DNA from: Microvirga vignae | GTDB taxonomy: Bacteria; Pseudomonadota; Alphaproteobacteria; Rhizobiales; Beijerinckiaceae | Assembly: GCF_001017175.1 (NCBI RefSeq) | Contig: NZ_LCYG01000042.1 | Span: forward strand, 149,708-213,707 | Reading direction: 5' to 3' | Length of the DNA stretch: 64,000 nt | Shown: positions 47,654 to 56,213 of the stretch, in pieces | Layout of the letters: each line of letters opens with the position of its first letter | Position numbering within the stretch: the first letter of the stretch is position 1 | Program-made: the position numbers and the translations under genes | Notes under the pieces: generated by a model | What the model was told of the DNA's origin: nothing | Database searches by the model: none | The model's input: the letters and a program-made list of their open reading frames with translations, nothing else

Positions 47654-48043
47654 ATGAGCGAGCCCTTCATGAAGCCTTTCACCAAGGCCGAGATGGACGC
47701 CATGCGCGCGGCCACCCGTGACGAGGAGAGCCTGAAGCAGCGGTTCTGGGACAAGCTGAAGCGCGTTGCGGGCAAGATCCCCTTCGCGGAAGATCTCGTG
47801 GCCGCGTTCTATTGCGCCACGGACTCCAAGACTCCGAGCCGCGTGAAGCTGATTCTCCTAGGTGCCATCACCTATTTCGTTCTGCCGCTCGATGCGGTGA
47901 GCGACCTCCTGCCGCTCATCGGCTTTGCCGATGACGCCGCCGTGCTGGCTGCGGCAATTACGCAGGTCGCAGGTTCCATTACGGAAGAGCATCGGGCTAA
48001 GGCACGGAAGACGCTAGGGGAAGTTACCCCGGAGCAGGAATGA
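47654..48043 (+). CDS. YkvA family protein (DUF1232)
   Basis: 129 residues. The DUF1232 core is clear: VAAFYCATDSKTPSRVKLILL, AITYFVLPLDAVSDLLPLIGF and ADDAAVLAAAITQ, with the P-x-D-x-x-x-D-x-x-P-x-x-G-x-x-D-D pattern conserved. One hydrophobic segment suggests membrane association. Function is unknown. Start ATG 47654. After the stop, base composition drops sharply to AT-rich. Confidence 0.93.
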   Translation: MSEPFMKPFTKAEMDAMRAATRDEESLKQRFWDKLKRVAGKIPFAEDLVAAFYCATDSKTPSRVKLILLGAITYFVLPLDAVSDLLPLIGFADDAAVLAAAITQVAGSITEEHRAKARKTLGEVTPEQE

Positions 48044-48113
48044 GCAACGGAAATTTATAAGATTTTATTCAGAAATGATGAATATTGACTTATTGCAACA
48101 TTATAATCTTTCC

Positions 48114-48221
48114 TCTATACAACACTTGTTCATCAGAAGTTATTTCAATTCCTCCTTTTCGAACAACGAACAGCTTTTCCAAGGACAACTCGGCGGGCCG
48201 CTTTTGCGGCCCCTTATTTTT
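48114..48221 (+). ncRNA. Candidate trans-acting small RNA in AT-rich gap
   Basis: An AT-rich segment (about 48050-48170) interrupts GC-rich coding DNA. It carries TATAAT at 48102-48107, then about 100 bases with an unpaired pyrimidine-rich motif (TTCCTCC, 48156-48163 region) capable of pairing with Shine-Dalgarno sequences, and ends in a strong terminator. No protein-like frame fits. Length, CCUCC motif and terminator resemble Hfq-type alphaproteobacterial sRNAs. The TTGACT at 48085 is too close (11 bases) to be an ideal -35. The alternative is the 3' UTR of the YkvA gene. Confidence 0.4.
48195..48221 (+). terminator. Rho-independent terminator
   Basis: Perfect 7-bp stem GGGCCGC/GCGGCCC with TTTT loop (48195-48212) followed by CTTATTTTT. 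It ends either the YkvA transcript or the candidate small RNA. Confidence 0.9.
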
Positions 48222-48323
48222 GCCCGCCGAATAATGCCGCGTTTCGACGCATCGCCAACGGGCAGAGGGCGGGTTACGGCATGGTGAAGAGTTCTTAACC
48301 ATCCTCCTTTATTGTCCGCCCCC

Positions 48324-49064
48324 ATGACGACAGCATCTCTCCAGCGCGGCATCGCCGCGGGCATCCTTTCCGCCGTTCTCGTTCTCGGAACCGGGCCTGC
48401 AGCTCTGGCTCAGTCCCGCCCGGCGCAGAAGCCTCCTGCAGCCAAGACGGCTCCTGTAAAGACGGCTCCTGCCAAGCCGGCGGCTGCGGCATCGAAGGTG
48501 AAGCCCACAGCCACGACGAGCAAAGCCACCTCGGCCGCGAAGCCCGCGGCTGCCGCTGCCGCAGCAGGTGCTGGCGCCGCGGCGATTGCAGCCAAGCCTG
48601 CCCAAGCGGCCACGGGTCCGGGCGGCGCCTCGCTGGTGACGTCTTACGGCGATTGGGGCGTCTATACGGCTCAGGCCGGACGCTCGAAGATCTGCTACGC
48701 CCTCAGCCAGCCCCAGGACCGGCTGCCGAAGAGCGTGAACCGGGATCCGGCTTATCTCTTCGTGTCCTTCCGTCCGGCGGAGAACGTGAAGAACGAGGTC
48801 GCCCTGGTGCTTGGCTTCGCCGCCAAGGAGAACGGCCCGGCGGAAGCCGCTGTCGGCAACACGTCCTACGCGCTGATCACCAAGGCCTCCAATGCGTGGC
48901 TGAAGAACCCGGCCGAGGAAGGCCAAGCCATCGCCACCATGGCCCGCAGCGGGACGATGACCGTGAAGATGCAGTCCGCCCGCGGCTCCAGCCTGACGGA
49001 CCGCTATTCGCTGAACGGCTTCAGCAAGGCCCTGGAGCATGCCCGCAAGGAATGCGGTGTTTAA
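48324..49064 (+). CDS. Invasion associated locus B (IalB) family protein
   Basis: 246 residues. Signal peptide (GIAAGILSAVLVLGTGPAALA, cleavage after ALA), then a long Ala/Pro/Lys low-complexity linker of about 75 residues, then the IalB domain: SYGDWGVYTAQAGRSKICYA, PAYLFVSFRPAENVKNEV and MARSGTMTVKMQSARGSS. It ends with a Cys that can pair with the first domain Cys. Periplasmic, function unknown outside Bartonella, where IalB aids erythrocyte entry. TTAACCAT at 48295-48302 is a possible CtrA half-site. ATG 48324 is preferred over TTG 48312. Confidence 0.9.
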   Translation: MTTASLQRGIAAGILSAVLVLGTGPAALAQSRPAQKPPAAKTAPVKTAPAKPAAAASKVKPTATTSKATSAAKPAAAAAAAGAGAAAIAAKPAQAATGPGGASLVTSYGDWGVYTAQAGRSKICYALSQPQDRLPKSVNRDPAYLFVSFRPAENVKNEVALVLGFAAKENGPAEAAVGNTSYALITKASNAWLKNPAEEGQAIATMARSGTMTVKMQSARGSSLTDRYSLNGFSKALEHARKECGV

Positions 49065-49205
49065 ATCGCCATACCTTGCAAATCACGCTGCCAATGAGCA
49101 TCTTCCGGGTCTCGCGCCCGGAATTTTGCTTATCGGAGCTCACGGTTTCGGCGCAATCGTGTTATAGAGCACGCCAATTCCCAACAACGAGGCTCGAGAT
49201 TTCCC

Positions 49206-50531
49206 ATGGCGACGGCGCTCGACATCGCCAAGCGTAACCCCAATGCGGCCCCTCTGGCCGTGAGCGATGCCGCACGCGCGGCCGGGTCGACCGCTTTGTC
49301 CATTGAAAAGACGGCCGAGATGCATGTGGCGGCGGGAGCCGCCCCCGGCGGAGCCTCGCTCGTCGGCCTCACCCGCGACCAGCTGAAGGACTCCCTTGCG
49401 GCCATCGGCGTGCCCGAGCGCGAGCTGAAGATGCGCGTCGCCCAGCTCTGGCACTGGATCTATTTCCGCGGGGCAACGGACTTCTCCGAGATGACCAATG
49501 TGGGCAAGGAGCTGCGCGCCAAATTGGCCGCCGCCTACACACTCGCCCGGCCTACGGTCGTCTCCGAGCAGGTGTCGAAGGACGGCACCCGCAAATGGCT
49601 GATCCGCATGCCCTCCACCGGCCCGCTCGACAAGGGCGCGGAGATCGAGTGCGTGTATATTCCGGAAGTCGATCGCGGCACGCTCTGCGTGTCGAGCCAG
49701 GTCGGCTGCACGCTCACCTGCTCCTTCTGCCACACGGGCACGCAGCGCCTCGTGCGCAACCTGACCTCCGCCGAGATCGTGGCGCAGCTCATCGTGGCGC
49801 GCGATGCCATCGGCGACTGGCCCCACGCCACGCCGCCGGAGGGTGCTTTCGTGCCGACCGATGGCGGACGCTTCGTGTCCAACATCGTGTTCATGGGCAT
49901 GGGCGAGCCGCTCTACAACATCGACAACGTGATCGACGCCATCGGCGTCATGTCGGACAACGAGGGCCTCGGCCTCTCGCGCCGCCGCATCACGGTGTCC
50001 ACCTCCGGCGTCGTGCCGCAGATGGAGCGGCTGGGTGCGGAAGCCAACACCATGCTCGCCATCTCGCTCCACGCGGTGCGCGACGACCTGCGCGACGTGC
50101 TGGTGCCGATCAACCGCAAATACGACATCAAGCAGCTGCTCGATGCCTGCCGCGCCTATCCGGGCCTGTCGAACGCCCGCCGCATCACCTTCGAATATGT
50201 GATGCTCAAAGGCGTGAACGACTCGGACGCCGATGCGCGCGAGCTCGTTCGCCTGCTGAAAGGCATTCCGGCGAAGATCAACCTGATCCCGTTCAACCCC
50301 TGGCCCGGCTCGAAATACGAGTGCTCGGACTGGGAGCGGATCGAGCGCTTCTCCGAGATCGTCTACCGCGCCGGCTACGCCTCGCCGGTCCGCACCCCGC
50401 GCGGCCGCGACATCCTGGCCGCCTGCGGCCAGCTCAAGAGCGAGACCGAGAAGCTGCGCGCCCGTGCCCGCATGATGGCCGAGCAAGGCATTGGGGCCGA
50501 GGGCGTCTACGCGCTGGGGGATGGGGAGTAA
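49206..50531 (+). CDS. rlmN: Dual-specificity RNA methyltransferase RlmN (23S rRNA A2503, tRNA A37)
   Basis: Radical-SAM enzyme methylating C2 of adenosine. 441 residues. The [4Fe-4S] motif is [11 protein letters not shown], with [10 protein letters not shown] before it; [62 protein letters not shown] and the C-terminal ILAACGQL with the methyl-carrying Cys are all present. The first 45 residues are a low-complexity extension absent from many homologues; a later start is possible, but ATG 49206 is the only one clearly placed. It is a single gene. Confidence 0.97.
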   Translation: MATALDIAKRNPNAAPLAVSDAARAAGSTALSIEKTAEMHVAAGAAPGGASLVGLTRDQLKDSLAAIGVPERELKMRVAQLWHWIYFRGATDFSEMTNVGKELRAKLAAAYTLARPTVVSEQVSKDGTRKWLIRMPSTGPLDKGAEIECVYIPEVDRGTLCVSSQVGCTLTCSFCHTGTQRLVRNLTSAEIVAQLIVARDAIGDWPHATPPEGAFVPTDGGRFVSNIVFMGMGEPLYNIDNVIDAIGVMSDNEGLGLSRRRITVSTSGVVPQMERLGAEANTMLAISLHAVRDDLRDVLVPINRKYDIKQLLDACRAYPGLSNARRITFEYVMLKGVNDSDADARELVRLLKGIPAKINLIPFNPWPGSKYECSDWERIERFSEIVYRAGYASPVRTPRGRDILAACGQLKSETEKLRARARMMAEQGIGAEGVYALGDGE

Positions 50532-50633
50532 GGCTCCCTCGAAGAGAGCCCCATCCAAACGCAGCACTGTTCCGCTCCGATCGGAATGTGATATCAGAGC
50601 CCCGAGCTGGCCAATGCCAGCTTGGAGAAGCCC

Positions 50634-51065
50634 ATGGATCGCCAACTCAAGGGGATTGTTGCCGCTACTCTGGCAGCTCCCTATGTTGCCAGCCTTCTGA
50701 TGGCACTACGGATCGTCATCTTCGAGTACCGGAGTGCAAACGCGCTCTTCACAGAACGTTTTTACGGTGACATCGCCCTCCTAGGCACCATCGGGCTGTT
50801 CTACGCTGGTCTTCCCACGCTGATCCTGTCGCTGATCGCTGCCAGTATTCTCAATATGCTGAAGTTGCGATCGGTAGCGTCATCTCTCCTCTTCGGTTCG
50901 GTCGTTGGCTCGGCCTTCGGCCTGTTCCTGAGTGCATCCAGCTTCAGAGACAATGTCCACCTGATGCTGATCTTCGCGGCGTCCGGCGCCATCTGCGGCT
51001 GGATCTACTGGCGCATCGCCATCAGGCGGACACCTCCGAACGGCCATGCTATAGAGGCGGAATGA
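50634..51065 (+). CDS. Small membrane protein of unknown function, first of a related pair
   Basis: 143 residues, not recognised. Four hydrophobic segments (about 8-28, 45-70, 80-100 and 108-125). The end AASGAICGWIYWRIAIRR resembles the end of the next protein (LTGAVAGFIYWAIAGR), suggesting a tandem duplication. GGAGA upstream supports ATG 50634 over TTG 50622. The stop TGA overlaps the next ATG as ATGA, so translation is coupled. Confidence 0.75.
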   Translation: MDRQLKGIVAATLAAPYVASLLMALRIVIFEYRSANALFTERFYGDIALLGTIGLFYAGLPTLILSLIAASILNMLKLRSVASSLLFGSVVGSAFGLFLSASSFRDNVHLMLIFAASGAICGWIYWRIAIRRTPPNGHAIEAE

Positions 51066-51571
51066 TCCGCTGGCTCCTCCTGATCCCCTTCGCACTCCTC
51101 ATCGCCATCGGCATGAGCAGCCTGTTCTTCTTCATCGCCTCCATGGTCGATCCGCTCATGGCGACGCTCACGGGGGAGACGCTGTTCGTCGGATTCTGGC
51201 ACCTCCTGGATGCGGTGTTCTCATCCGACGATCCCGCTCCCATCGTGGCCGATGCCATGCTCACCGTGGGGCGCATCATGTTCACGCTGCTCGTGCTGCC
51301 GCCGCTGGTGATTGCGGTGATCAGCGAGGTGCTGAGGATGCGCAGCCTGCTCTGGTATGCGCTCGCCACCGGCATTCTGACGGCTGCGGTGCCATGGATT
51401 TTGCGCGGCGCGGCACGCGTTCAGAACCCCGAAGAATTGCATGTCAGCGCGATCCTCGGCCTCACCGGCGCGGTGGCAGGCTTCATCTATTGGGCCATTG
51501 CAGGCCGCGATGCGGGAGGGCGGACCGCTCCTCCGGCACCGCCTACCTCGCAGATGCCGTCAGGATCTTGA
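51062..51571 (+). CDS. Small membrane protein of unknown function, second of a related pair
   Basis: 169 residues, not recognised. Four hydrophobic segments (about 4-28, 65-90, 97-112 and 128-146) and a Pro-rich tail (TAPPAPPTSQMP). It shares with the preceding protein the closing GA--G-IYW-IA-R pattern. The start overlaps the previous stop by 4 bases (ATGA). The last 29 bases overlap the 3' end of the convergent LysE gene. It is probably an inner-membrane partner of the protein before it. Confidence 0.75.
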   Translation: MIRWLLLIPFALLIAIGMSSLFFFIASMVDPLMATLTGETLFVGFWHLLDAVFSSDDPAPIVADAMLTVGRIMFTLLVLPPLVIAVISEVLRMRSLLWYALATGILTAAVPWILRGAARVQNPEELHVSAILGLTGAVAGFIYWAIAGRDAGGRTAPPAPPTSQMPSGS

Positions 51572-52184
51572 CCGCGAAGGCTCCGAACAGGCCCGCGAAG
51601 GAATAATCGATTCCCCGCATCACCTTGGGGTGGTTGCGCAACAGCGCGATCACCTTCTCGGCGCCCAGGATCATGATGGCGCCCATGGGGGCGGTGAGCG
51701 CGATGAAGTAGAGGCCGAGGAACAGGAGCTTGTCCGACGCATGCGGGTCTCCCGCATCGACGAATTGCGGCAGGAAGGTCACGAAGAACAGAACCACCTT
51801 CGGGTTCGTGAGATTGATGCCGACACCCACGAAGAAGGTCTTCCAGAACGAGACCTCGACCCGGCTCTCCTCCTTCACGGACAAAGCCGAGCCGTTGCGC
51901 ACGGCATCGAAAGCAAGCCACAGGAGATAGAGCGCGCCGACGACTTTCAGAATTGTGAAGGCCGTGACCGAGGCCGCCAGCAGGGCCGAGAGGCCCAGAG
52001 CGGCAAGAAGCGTGTGGACGCAGCACCCCGCCATGGCGCCCAGCATGGAGGCCATGCCGGCCTTTCGCCCGCCGGACATGGTTTTTGCCAGGAACAGGCT
52101 CATGTCCGGCCCTGGCGTGATGAACAGCACGAAGCAGGCGAACGAATAGGCGAGCAGGGTGCTCAAATCGGGCAGAAAGGTCAT
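51543..52184 (-). CDS. LysE family translocator (RhtB-like)
   Basis: 213 residues, six hydrophobic segments. Amino-acid or homoserine-lactone exporter type: the opening LLAYSFACFVLFITPGPDMSLFLA contains the conserved P-G-P-D motif, followed by GGRKAGMASMLGAMAGC and the mid-protein GVGINLTNPKVVLFFVTFLPQF signature. The start ATG 52184 gives the canonical N-terminus. The substrate is unknown. The 3' end overlaps the convergent membrane-protein gene by 29 bases. Confidence 0.92.
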   Translation of the reverse strand: MTFLPDLSTLLAYSFACFVLFITPGPDMSLFLAKTMSGGRKAGMASMLGAMAGCCVHTLLAALGLSALLAASVTAFTILKVVGALYLLWLAFDAVRNGSALSVKEESRVEVSFWKTFFVGVGINLTNPKVVLFFVTFLPQFVDAGDPHASDKLLFLGLYFIALTAPMGAIMILGAEKVIALLRNHPKVMRGIDYSFAGLFGAFAVKILTASAR

Positions 52185-52333
52185 AGGGGTTAAGCCTCGT
52201 CCACGGGCGGCCGGATCATGCCTCAATCGCCTGTTTACGGCCAGAGAAAATCGCCTTGTTGAAACAGCATACTTGCCCCATGTCTTGAACCGGCCAAGTT
52301 TGTGGAACTTATGAAAATGCGAGAAGGACAGAC

Positions 52334-52939
52334 ATGAAGGCTTCGCCCCTGTGGACCCGGATCCGCATCGCCCTGACCGGATTAACTCTCGCCTTCGGCC
52401 TGTCCGCCTGCGGGATCAACAACGTGCCGACCTATGAGGAACAAGCCAAGGCCGCCTGGAGCGAGGTGCAGAACCAGTATCAGCGCCGCGCCGACCTGAT
52501 TCCGAACCTGGTGGAGACCGTCAAAGGCTTCGCCCAGCAGGAGCGCGAGGTGCTGACCCAGGTGACGGAAGCCCGCGCCAAGGCCACTCAAGTTCAGGTC
52601 GATGCCTCCACGGTGACCGACCCTGAAAAATTCCGCCAGTTCCAGGAGGCGCAGAACCAGCTCTCCGGCGCGCTCGGCCGCCTGCTCGCCACCGTCGAGC
52701 GCTATCCGGAGCTGAAATCCAACGCCAACTTCCTGGCGCTCCAGTCGCAGCTGGAGGGCACCGAAAACCGCATCGCGGTGGCGCGTCGCGACTACATTGC
52801 GGCCGTGCAGGCCTACAACACGGAGCTGCGCACCATTCCGGGCCGCTGGATCGCAGCGGTCATCTATCCCGACGCCAAGCCCATGGAGACCTTCACGGCC
52901 ACCGCCGGCTCCGAGCGGCCGCCGCAGGTAAAGTTCTAA
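52334..52939 (+). CDS. LemA family lipoprotein
   Basis: 201 residues. Signal peptide ending in the lipobox LSAC (Cys about residue 26), so the product should be lipidated; many LemA proteins instead keep a TM anchor. The body is the LemA helical fold: EVQNQYQRRADLIPNLVETV, FAQQEREVLTQVTEARAKA, LGRLLATVERYPELKSNANF and RDYIAAVQAYNTELRTIPG. Function is unknown. It is the first gene of lemA-TPM-TPM; the next ATG lies 5 bases after its stop. Confidence 0.93.
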   Translation: MKASPLWTRIRIALTGLTLAFGLSACGINNVPTYEEQAKAAWSEVQNQYQRRADLIPNLVETVKGFAQQEREVLTQVTEARAKATQVQVDASTVTDPEKFRQFQEAQNQLSGALGRLLATVERYPELKSNANFLALQSQLEGTENRIAVARRDYIAAVQAYNTELRTIPGRWIAAVIYPDAKPMETFTATAGSERPPQVKF

Positions 52940-52943
52940 CCAC

Positions 52944-53759
52944 ATGACGAGCGCAGGCGGCTTTCCCTCCGCCCTCGGCGGTCAGGTGCGGCTGCATCAC
53001 GCCGCCGCGCTCGTCCTTGCGCTCTTTTTCGTTTTCTGGCCACTCGCGGCTCTCACCCAAACCTTCCCGCCCCTCACCGGCCGCGTGGTCGATACGGCCG
53101 ATCTCCTGAAGCCGGAGGAGCGGGCGGCATTGGAGTCCAAGCTCAAGGCGCATGAGGACAAGACCTCCGATCAGGTGGTCGTCGCCACCGTGCGCTCCCT
53201 CGAAGGCACGAGCGTCGAGGATTACGCCAACCGCCTCTTCCGCACCTGGCAGCTCGGGCAGAAGAAGAACAACAACGGCATACTGCTGCTGGTCGCGCCC
53301 AACGAGCGGAAGGTCCGCATCGAGGTCGGCTATGGACTGGAGGGCGCGCTTACCGATGCGCTCTCAAAGGTGATCATCACCACGGCGATTGCCCCGCAAT
53401 TCCAGAAGGGCAATTTTGCAGGCGGAATCGAGGCCGGCACCGATGCCATCCTCTCGATCCTCACAGGCGATGCGGAGCAGTGGCAGCGTCGGGCCGAGCT
53501 GCGCGAGGATCAGACCTCGAGCATGGATACGATCATCACTTTCCTGATCATCGCCTTCATCGTCTTTCAGGTTTATCGCGCCATCCGCGGGGCCGGCAGG
53601 CCGGGTGCCTACCGCCGTCGCCGCAGTTCCGGCCCCTGGATCATCCCCACGGGAGGCGGCTGGTCCGGTGGTGGAGGCTGGTCGGGCGGTTCAGGCGGCG
53701 GAGGCTTTTCGGGCGGAGGCGGCTCGTCGGGCGGCGGCGGAGCGTCGGGGAGCTGGTAG
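52944..53759 (+). CDS. TPM domain protein (YgcG type) with glycine-rich tail
   Basis: 271 residues. Signal peptide/TM at about 15-35, then a TPM (TLP18.3/Psb32/MOLO-1) domain: GRVVDTADLLKPEERAALESK, DQVVVATVRSLEG, NNNGILLLVAPNERKVRIEV and YGLEGALTDALSKVII. A second TM helix (TIITFLIIAFIVFQVYRAI) precedes an Arg patch and a C-terminal tail of Gly/Ser/Trp repeats (GGGWSGGSGGGG type) typical of YgcG. Membrane-bound with the TPM domain outside. The stop TAG abuts the ATG of the next gene. Confidence 0.93.
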   Translation: MTSAGGFPSALGGQVRLHHAAALVLALFFVFWPLAALTQTFPPLTGRVVDTADLLKPEERAALESKLKAHEDKTSDQVVVATVRSLEGTSVEDYANRLFRTWQLGQKKNNNGILLLVAPNERKVRIEVGYGLEGALTDALSKVIITTAIAPQFQKGNFAGGIEAGTDAILSILTGDAEQWQRRAELREDQTSSMDTIITFLIIAFIVFQVYRAIRGAGRPGAYRRRRSSGPWIIPTGGGWSGGGGWSGGSGGGGFSGGGGSSGGGGASGSW

Positions 53760-54368
53760 ATGATTTCGGAACACGATCGACACAGGCTCTCACAGGTCAT
53801 TCACGAGGCGGAAAAAGGCACCGCGGGCGAGATCTTCGTCGTGGTGGCCCGCCAGGCCAGCGCCTATCGCGCGATCCCGGCCCTTTTAGGTCTCTTTGTC
53901 GCGCTCATCATGCCCTGGCCGCTGATCTGGTTCACGAGCCTCGGGCCCTCGCGGATCTTCCTGATCCAGCTCATCGTCGCCTTTGTGCTGAATTTCGTGC
54001 TGGCTTGGCCGCAGATTCACTTGGCGCTGATCCCGGGCAGCATCAAACGCGCGCGGGCCCATGAAGCGGCTTTGCGGGAATTCGCGAGTCATGGGCTCTC
54101 GCGCACGCAAGGGCGGACGGGCGTGCTGATCTATGTGGCGGCAGCCGAGCATTATGCCGAGATCATCGCCGATATCGGCATCGCCGACCGGGCCGGCCCC
54201 GCCGCTTGGCAGGAGATCATCGCGGAGCTGATCGAGGCAATCCGTCAGGGCAGGCCCGGCGACGGTCTCATCCAGGCAGTGCAGCGTGCGGGCGCAATCT
54301 TGGCCCAGCATGCGCCGCCTCAGACGCATGACACGGACGAGCTGCCGAATAAGGTCGTGATTCTTTAG
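53760..54368 (+). CDS. Second TPM domain membrane protein
   Basis: 202 residues. The N-terminal half-domain (HDRHRLSQVIHEAEKGTAGE, IFVVVARQASAYR) leads to two TM helices (about 40-58 and 68-85) inserted in the domain, followed by the rest of a TPM core (RTQGRTGVLIYVAAAEHYAEI, IADIGIADRAG, RPGDGLIQAVQRAG). This split form is common as the last gene of lemA-TPM operons. It starts at the base after the previous stop, so expression is coupled. Function unknown. Confidence 0.92.
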   Translation: MISEHDRHRLSQVIHEAEKGTAGEIFVVVARQASAYRAIPALLGLFVALIMPWPLIWFTSLGPSRIFLIQLIVAFVLNFVLAWPQIHLALIPGSIKRARAHEAALREFASHGLSRTQGRTGVLIYVAAAEHYAEIIADIGIADRAGPAAWQEIIAELIEAIRQGRPGDGLIQAVQRAGAILAQHAPPQTHDTDELPNKVVIL

Positions 54369-54371
54369 AAA

Positions 54372-55109
54372 TCAGAGACCAGCGCTCTTCGCGGCACCCA
54401 GGATCACGCTGGGCCTGTCGTCATGCGAAGTCTGCAGCAGCACCACATAGCCATCTCCGCCACCGCGGGCGGTCTCGACCGGCACCTCGAAGCGGGCGGA
54501 GCCGCCGTGCCATTCGCCGATGCGCTTCAGTCCACGCACCACATTGGCATAGGTGACCGTCTTGCCTTTGTTCTCGCCGCGCTCGATGGGGACCGTCTGC
54601 GAACGCAGCACCGGCAGCACCCACACTTGCGCTTCGCGCTGCATGGTCTCCCCCGTCTCCAAAACCGACACGGTGACCATGCCATTCTGCTCAGCGATCG
54701 TGACATCGACCGGAAGAGCTGAGCGGCCCTTCAGGGTCATCTGGATCGCTTTCTCGATCTGCACCTGGTCGGAGCCGATGCACGATTTCTTGCCGTTCAC
54801 GATCATCTGCGGCGTGAAGATCTGACGGTCGCTCCGGGCGTGGGCATAATTCTTCTGACGCGCCGTGAAATCGGCGTGGGCCAGCGTGTCCTTCCAGCCG
54901 AGATAATCCCAGTAGTTCACGGGAAAGGAGAGCGCCACGATATCAGGTTGCCTCGAATACTCGACCAGCAGCGCATCGGCCGGCGGGCAGTTCGAGCAGC
55001 CCTGGCTGGTGAACAATTCCACAACCGCCCGGGGCGGCTCCGCAAAAGCGGGTTCCAGGAGCGCGGCCAGGCCGGTCGCGGCCAGAAAGAGTTTCAGTCG
55101 AGACGCCAT
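54372..55109 (-). CDS. DUF1223 periplasmic thioredoxin-like protein
   Basis: 245 residues from ATG 55109. Signal peptide (LKLFLAATGLAALLEPAFA) then VVELFTSQGCSNCPPADALL, whose C-S-N-C is a CxxC motif in a thioredoxin-like fold, and ALSFPVNYWDYLGWKDTLAH, which is highly typical of DUF1223. A further Cys lies in GKKSCIGSD. Thiol-redox activity is plausible but unproven. ATG 55121 is an alternative start. It is 29 bases downstream of lpxXL on the same strand, so it may be transcribed with the lipid A cassette. Confidence 0.9.
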   Translation of the reverse strand: MASRLKLFLAATGLAALLEPAFAEPPRAVVELFTSQGCSNCPPADALLVEYSRQPDIVALSFPVNYWDYLGWKDTLAHADFTARQKNYAHARSDRQIFTPQMIVNGKKSCIGSDQVQIEKAIQMTLKGRSALPVDVTIAEQNGMVTVSVLETGETMQREAQVWVLPVLRSQTVPIERGENKGKTVTYANVVRGLKRIGEWHGGSARFEVPVETARGGGDGYVVLLQTSHDDRPSVILGAAKSAGL

Positions 55110-55138
55110 GATGCCTGTCATCAAACACCAAGGGTTGC

Positions 55139-56098
55139 TCAATGGGAACTCACGTTACCTTGAGCTTCACTCCCGGCTTTGGCCGGAACCCGCCAGCGGC
55201 GGTGCATCCACAGCCATTGTTCAGGGTATTCGCGCACCCATTGCTCCACCACGGAGGTCATGGCCTGCATGGCGCCTTGCACATTGATCTGCCCGTCAGG
55301 ATCGCGGGGCAGGTCGAGCGGAGGCGTGAGCTGCAGGCGGAAGCGGTGATCGGCCAAGCGGATGACGCGCACGCCATGGACCGGACAGTCGAACTGTCGG
55401 GCGAACTTGCCGAGGATCGGATTCACCAGGGCCGGACGGCCCATGAAGTTCACGATCACACCCCGGGTGAAATGCTGGTCGATGAGCATGCCGAGATGCC
55501 CGCCCTTCTCCAGCGCCCCCTGCATGGCGAAGGCCGCGCCCTGGCGGGCCGCCTCCAGGTTGCCCATGGTTTCGCTGCGGATTTCGTGCAGCACCCGGGC
55601 AATGGCCGGATCGTTGGGCGCACGGAACACCGCCGTGGCGTCGAGCCCGAAGCGGGCGGCGCAGATCGCGGGCAGCTCCCAATTGGCCAAATGGGAGGAG
55701 AAGATAATACCGGGCTTGCCGTCGTCACGAAGCGCCAGGAAGTGCTCGATGCCATCCACTTCCGTGCGGCCGGGAACAGGGCTGTCCGGATCGAAATCGA
55801 ACAGGTTGCCGAGATGCGGATATTCCCCGCCCGTACGGCCAAGATTGTCCCAGGCGGCCCGGGCGAGCGCCTTCACCTCGGCTTCGGTTTTTTCCGGATA
55901 GGCGGCCCGGATATTGGCCAAAGCCGTCCGGTGCGCCTTCAACAGCGGCCCGATAGTGCGGGCGAGCGCAGCACCAATGGCCCCCGAACGTTCGGGGCCG
56001 ATGGCCCGCGAGAAGGCAAAGACGCTCCGCACGATGCCGACCATCACCGCCTCGGAGAGACGCGAAAGAAGGCTGCGGGGGCGGTGGCTCTGCTGCAC
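55139..56098 (-). CDS. lpxXL: Lipid A very-long-chain (C28) acyltransferase, LpxL/HtrB family
   Basis: 319 residues. Membrane-associated acyltransferase adding a secondary acyl chain to lipid A from AcpXL. One N-terminal hydrophobic segment, the catalytic HX4E box in IIFSSHLANWELP (His136, Glu141), VFRAPNDPAIARVLHE, MLIDQHFTRGVIVNFMGRPAL and PEQWLWMHRRWR are the LpxL/LpxM hallmarks. Assignment to LpxXL rather than ordinary LpxL rests on its place as last gene of the acpXL cassette, the same order as in Rhizobium leguminosarum. Confidence 0.9.
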   Translation of the reverse strand: MQQSHRPRSLLSRLSEAVMVGIVRSVFAFSRAIGPERSGAIGAALARTIGPLLKAHRTALANIRAAYPEKTEAEVKALARAAWDNLGRTGGEYPHLGNLFDFDPDSPVPGRTEVDGIEHFLALRDDGKPGIIFSSHLANWELPAICAARFGLDATAVFRAPNDPAIARVLHEIRSETMGNLEAARQGAAFAMQGALEKGGHLGMLIDQHFTRGVIVNFMGRPALVNPILGKFARQFDCPVHGVRVIRLADHRFRLQLTPPLDLPRDPDGQINVQGAMQAMTSVVEQWVREYPEQWLWMHRRWRVPAKAGSEAQGNVSSH

Positions 56099-56213
56099 GA
56101 TGGGGAAATCCGGTAGGGCAAGGAAAAGGCTCCGCGTGTTTTTCGCGAGGAGCCCGCTTCGTCAAGATCTATGGTTGCAAGATCTACGGTTGAAGGACTT
56201 TCCGTTCCAGGCG

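Noticed and set aside
48075..48287. 70-codon frame in the AT-rich gap
   Set aside because: It runs through the terminator hairpin and has no ribosome site; a small RNA or untranslated end fits better.
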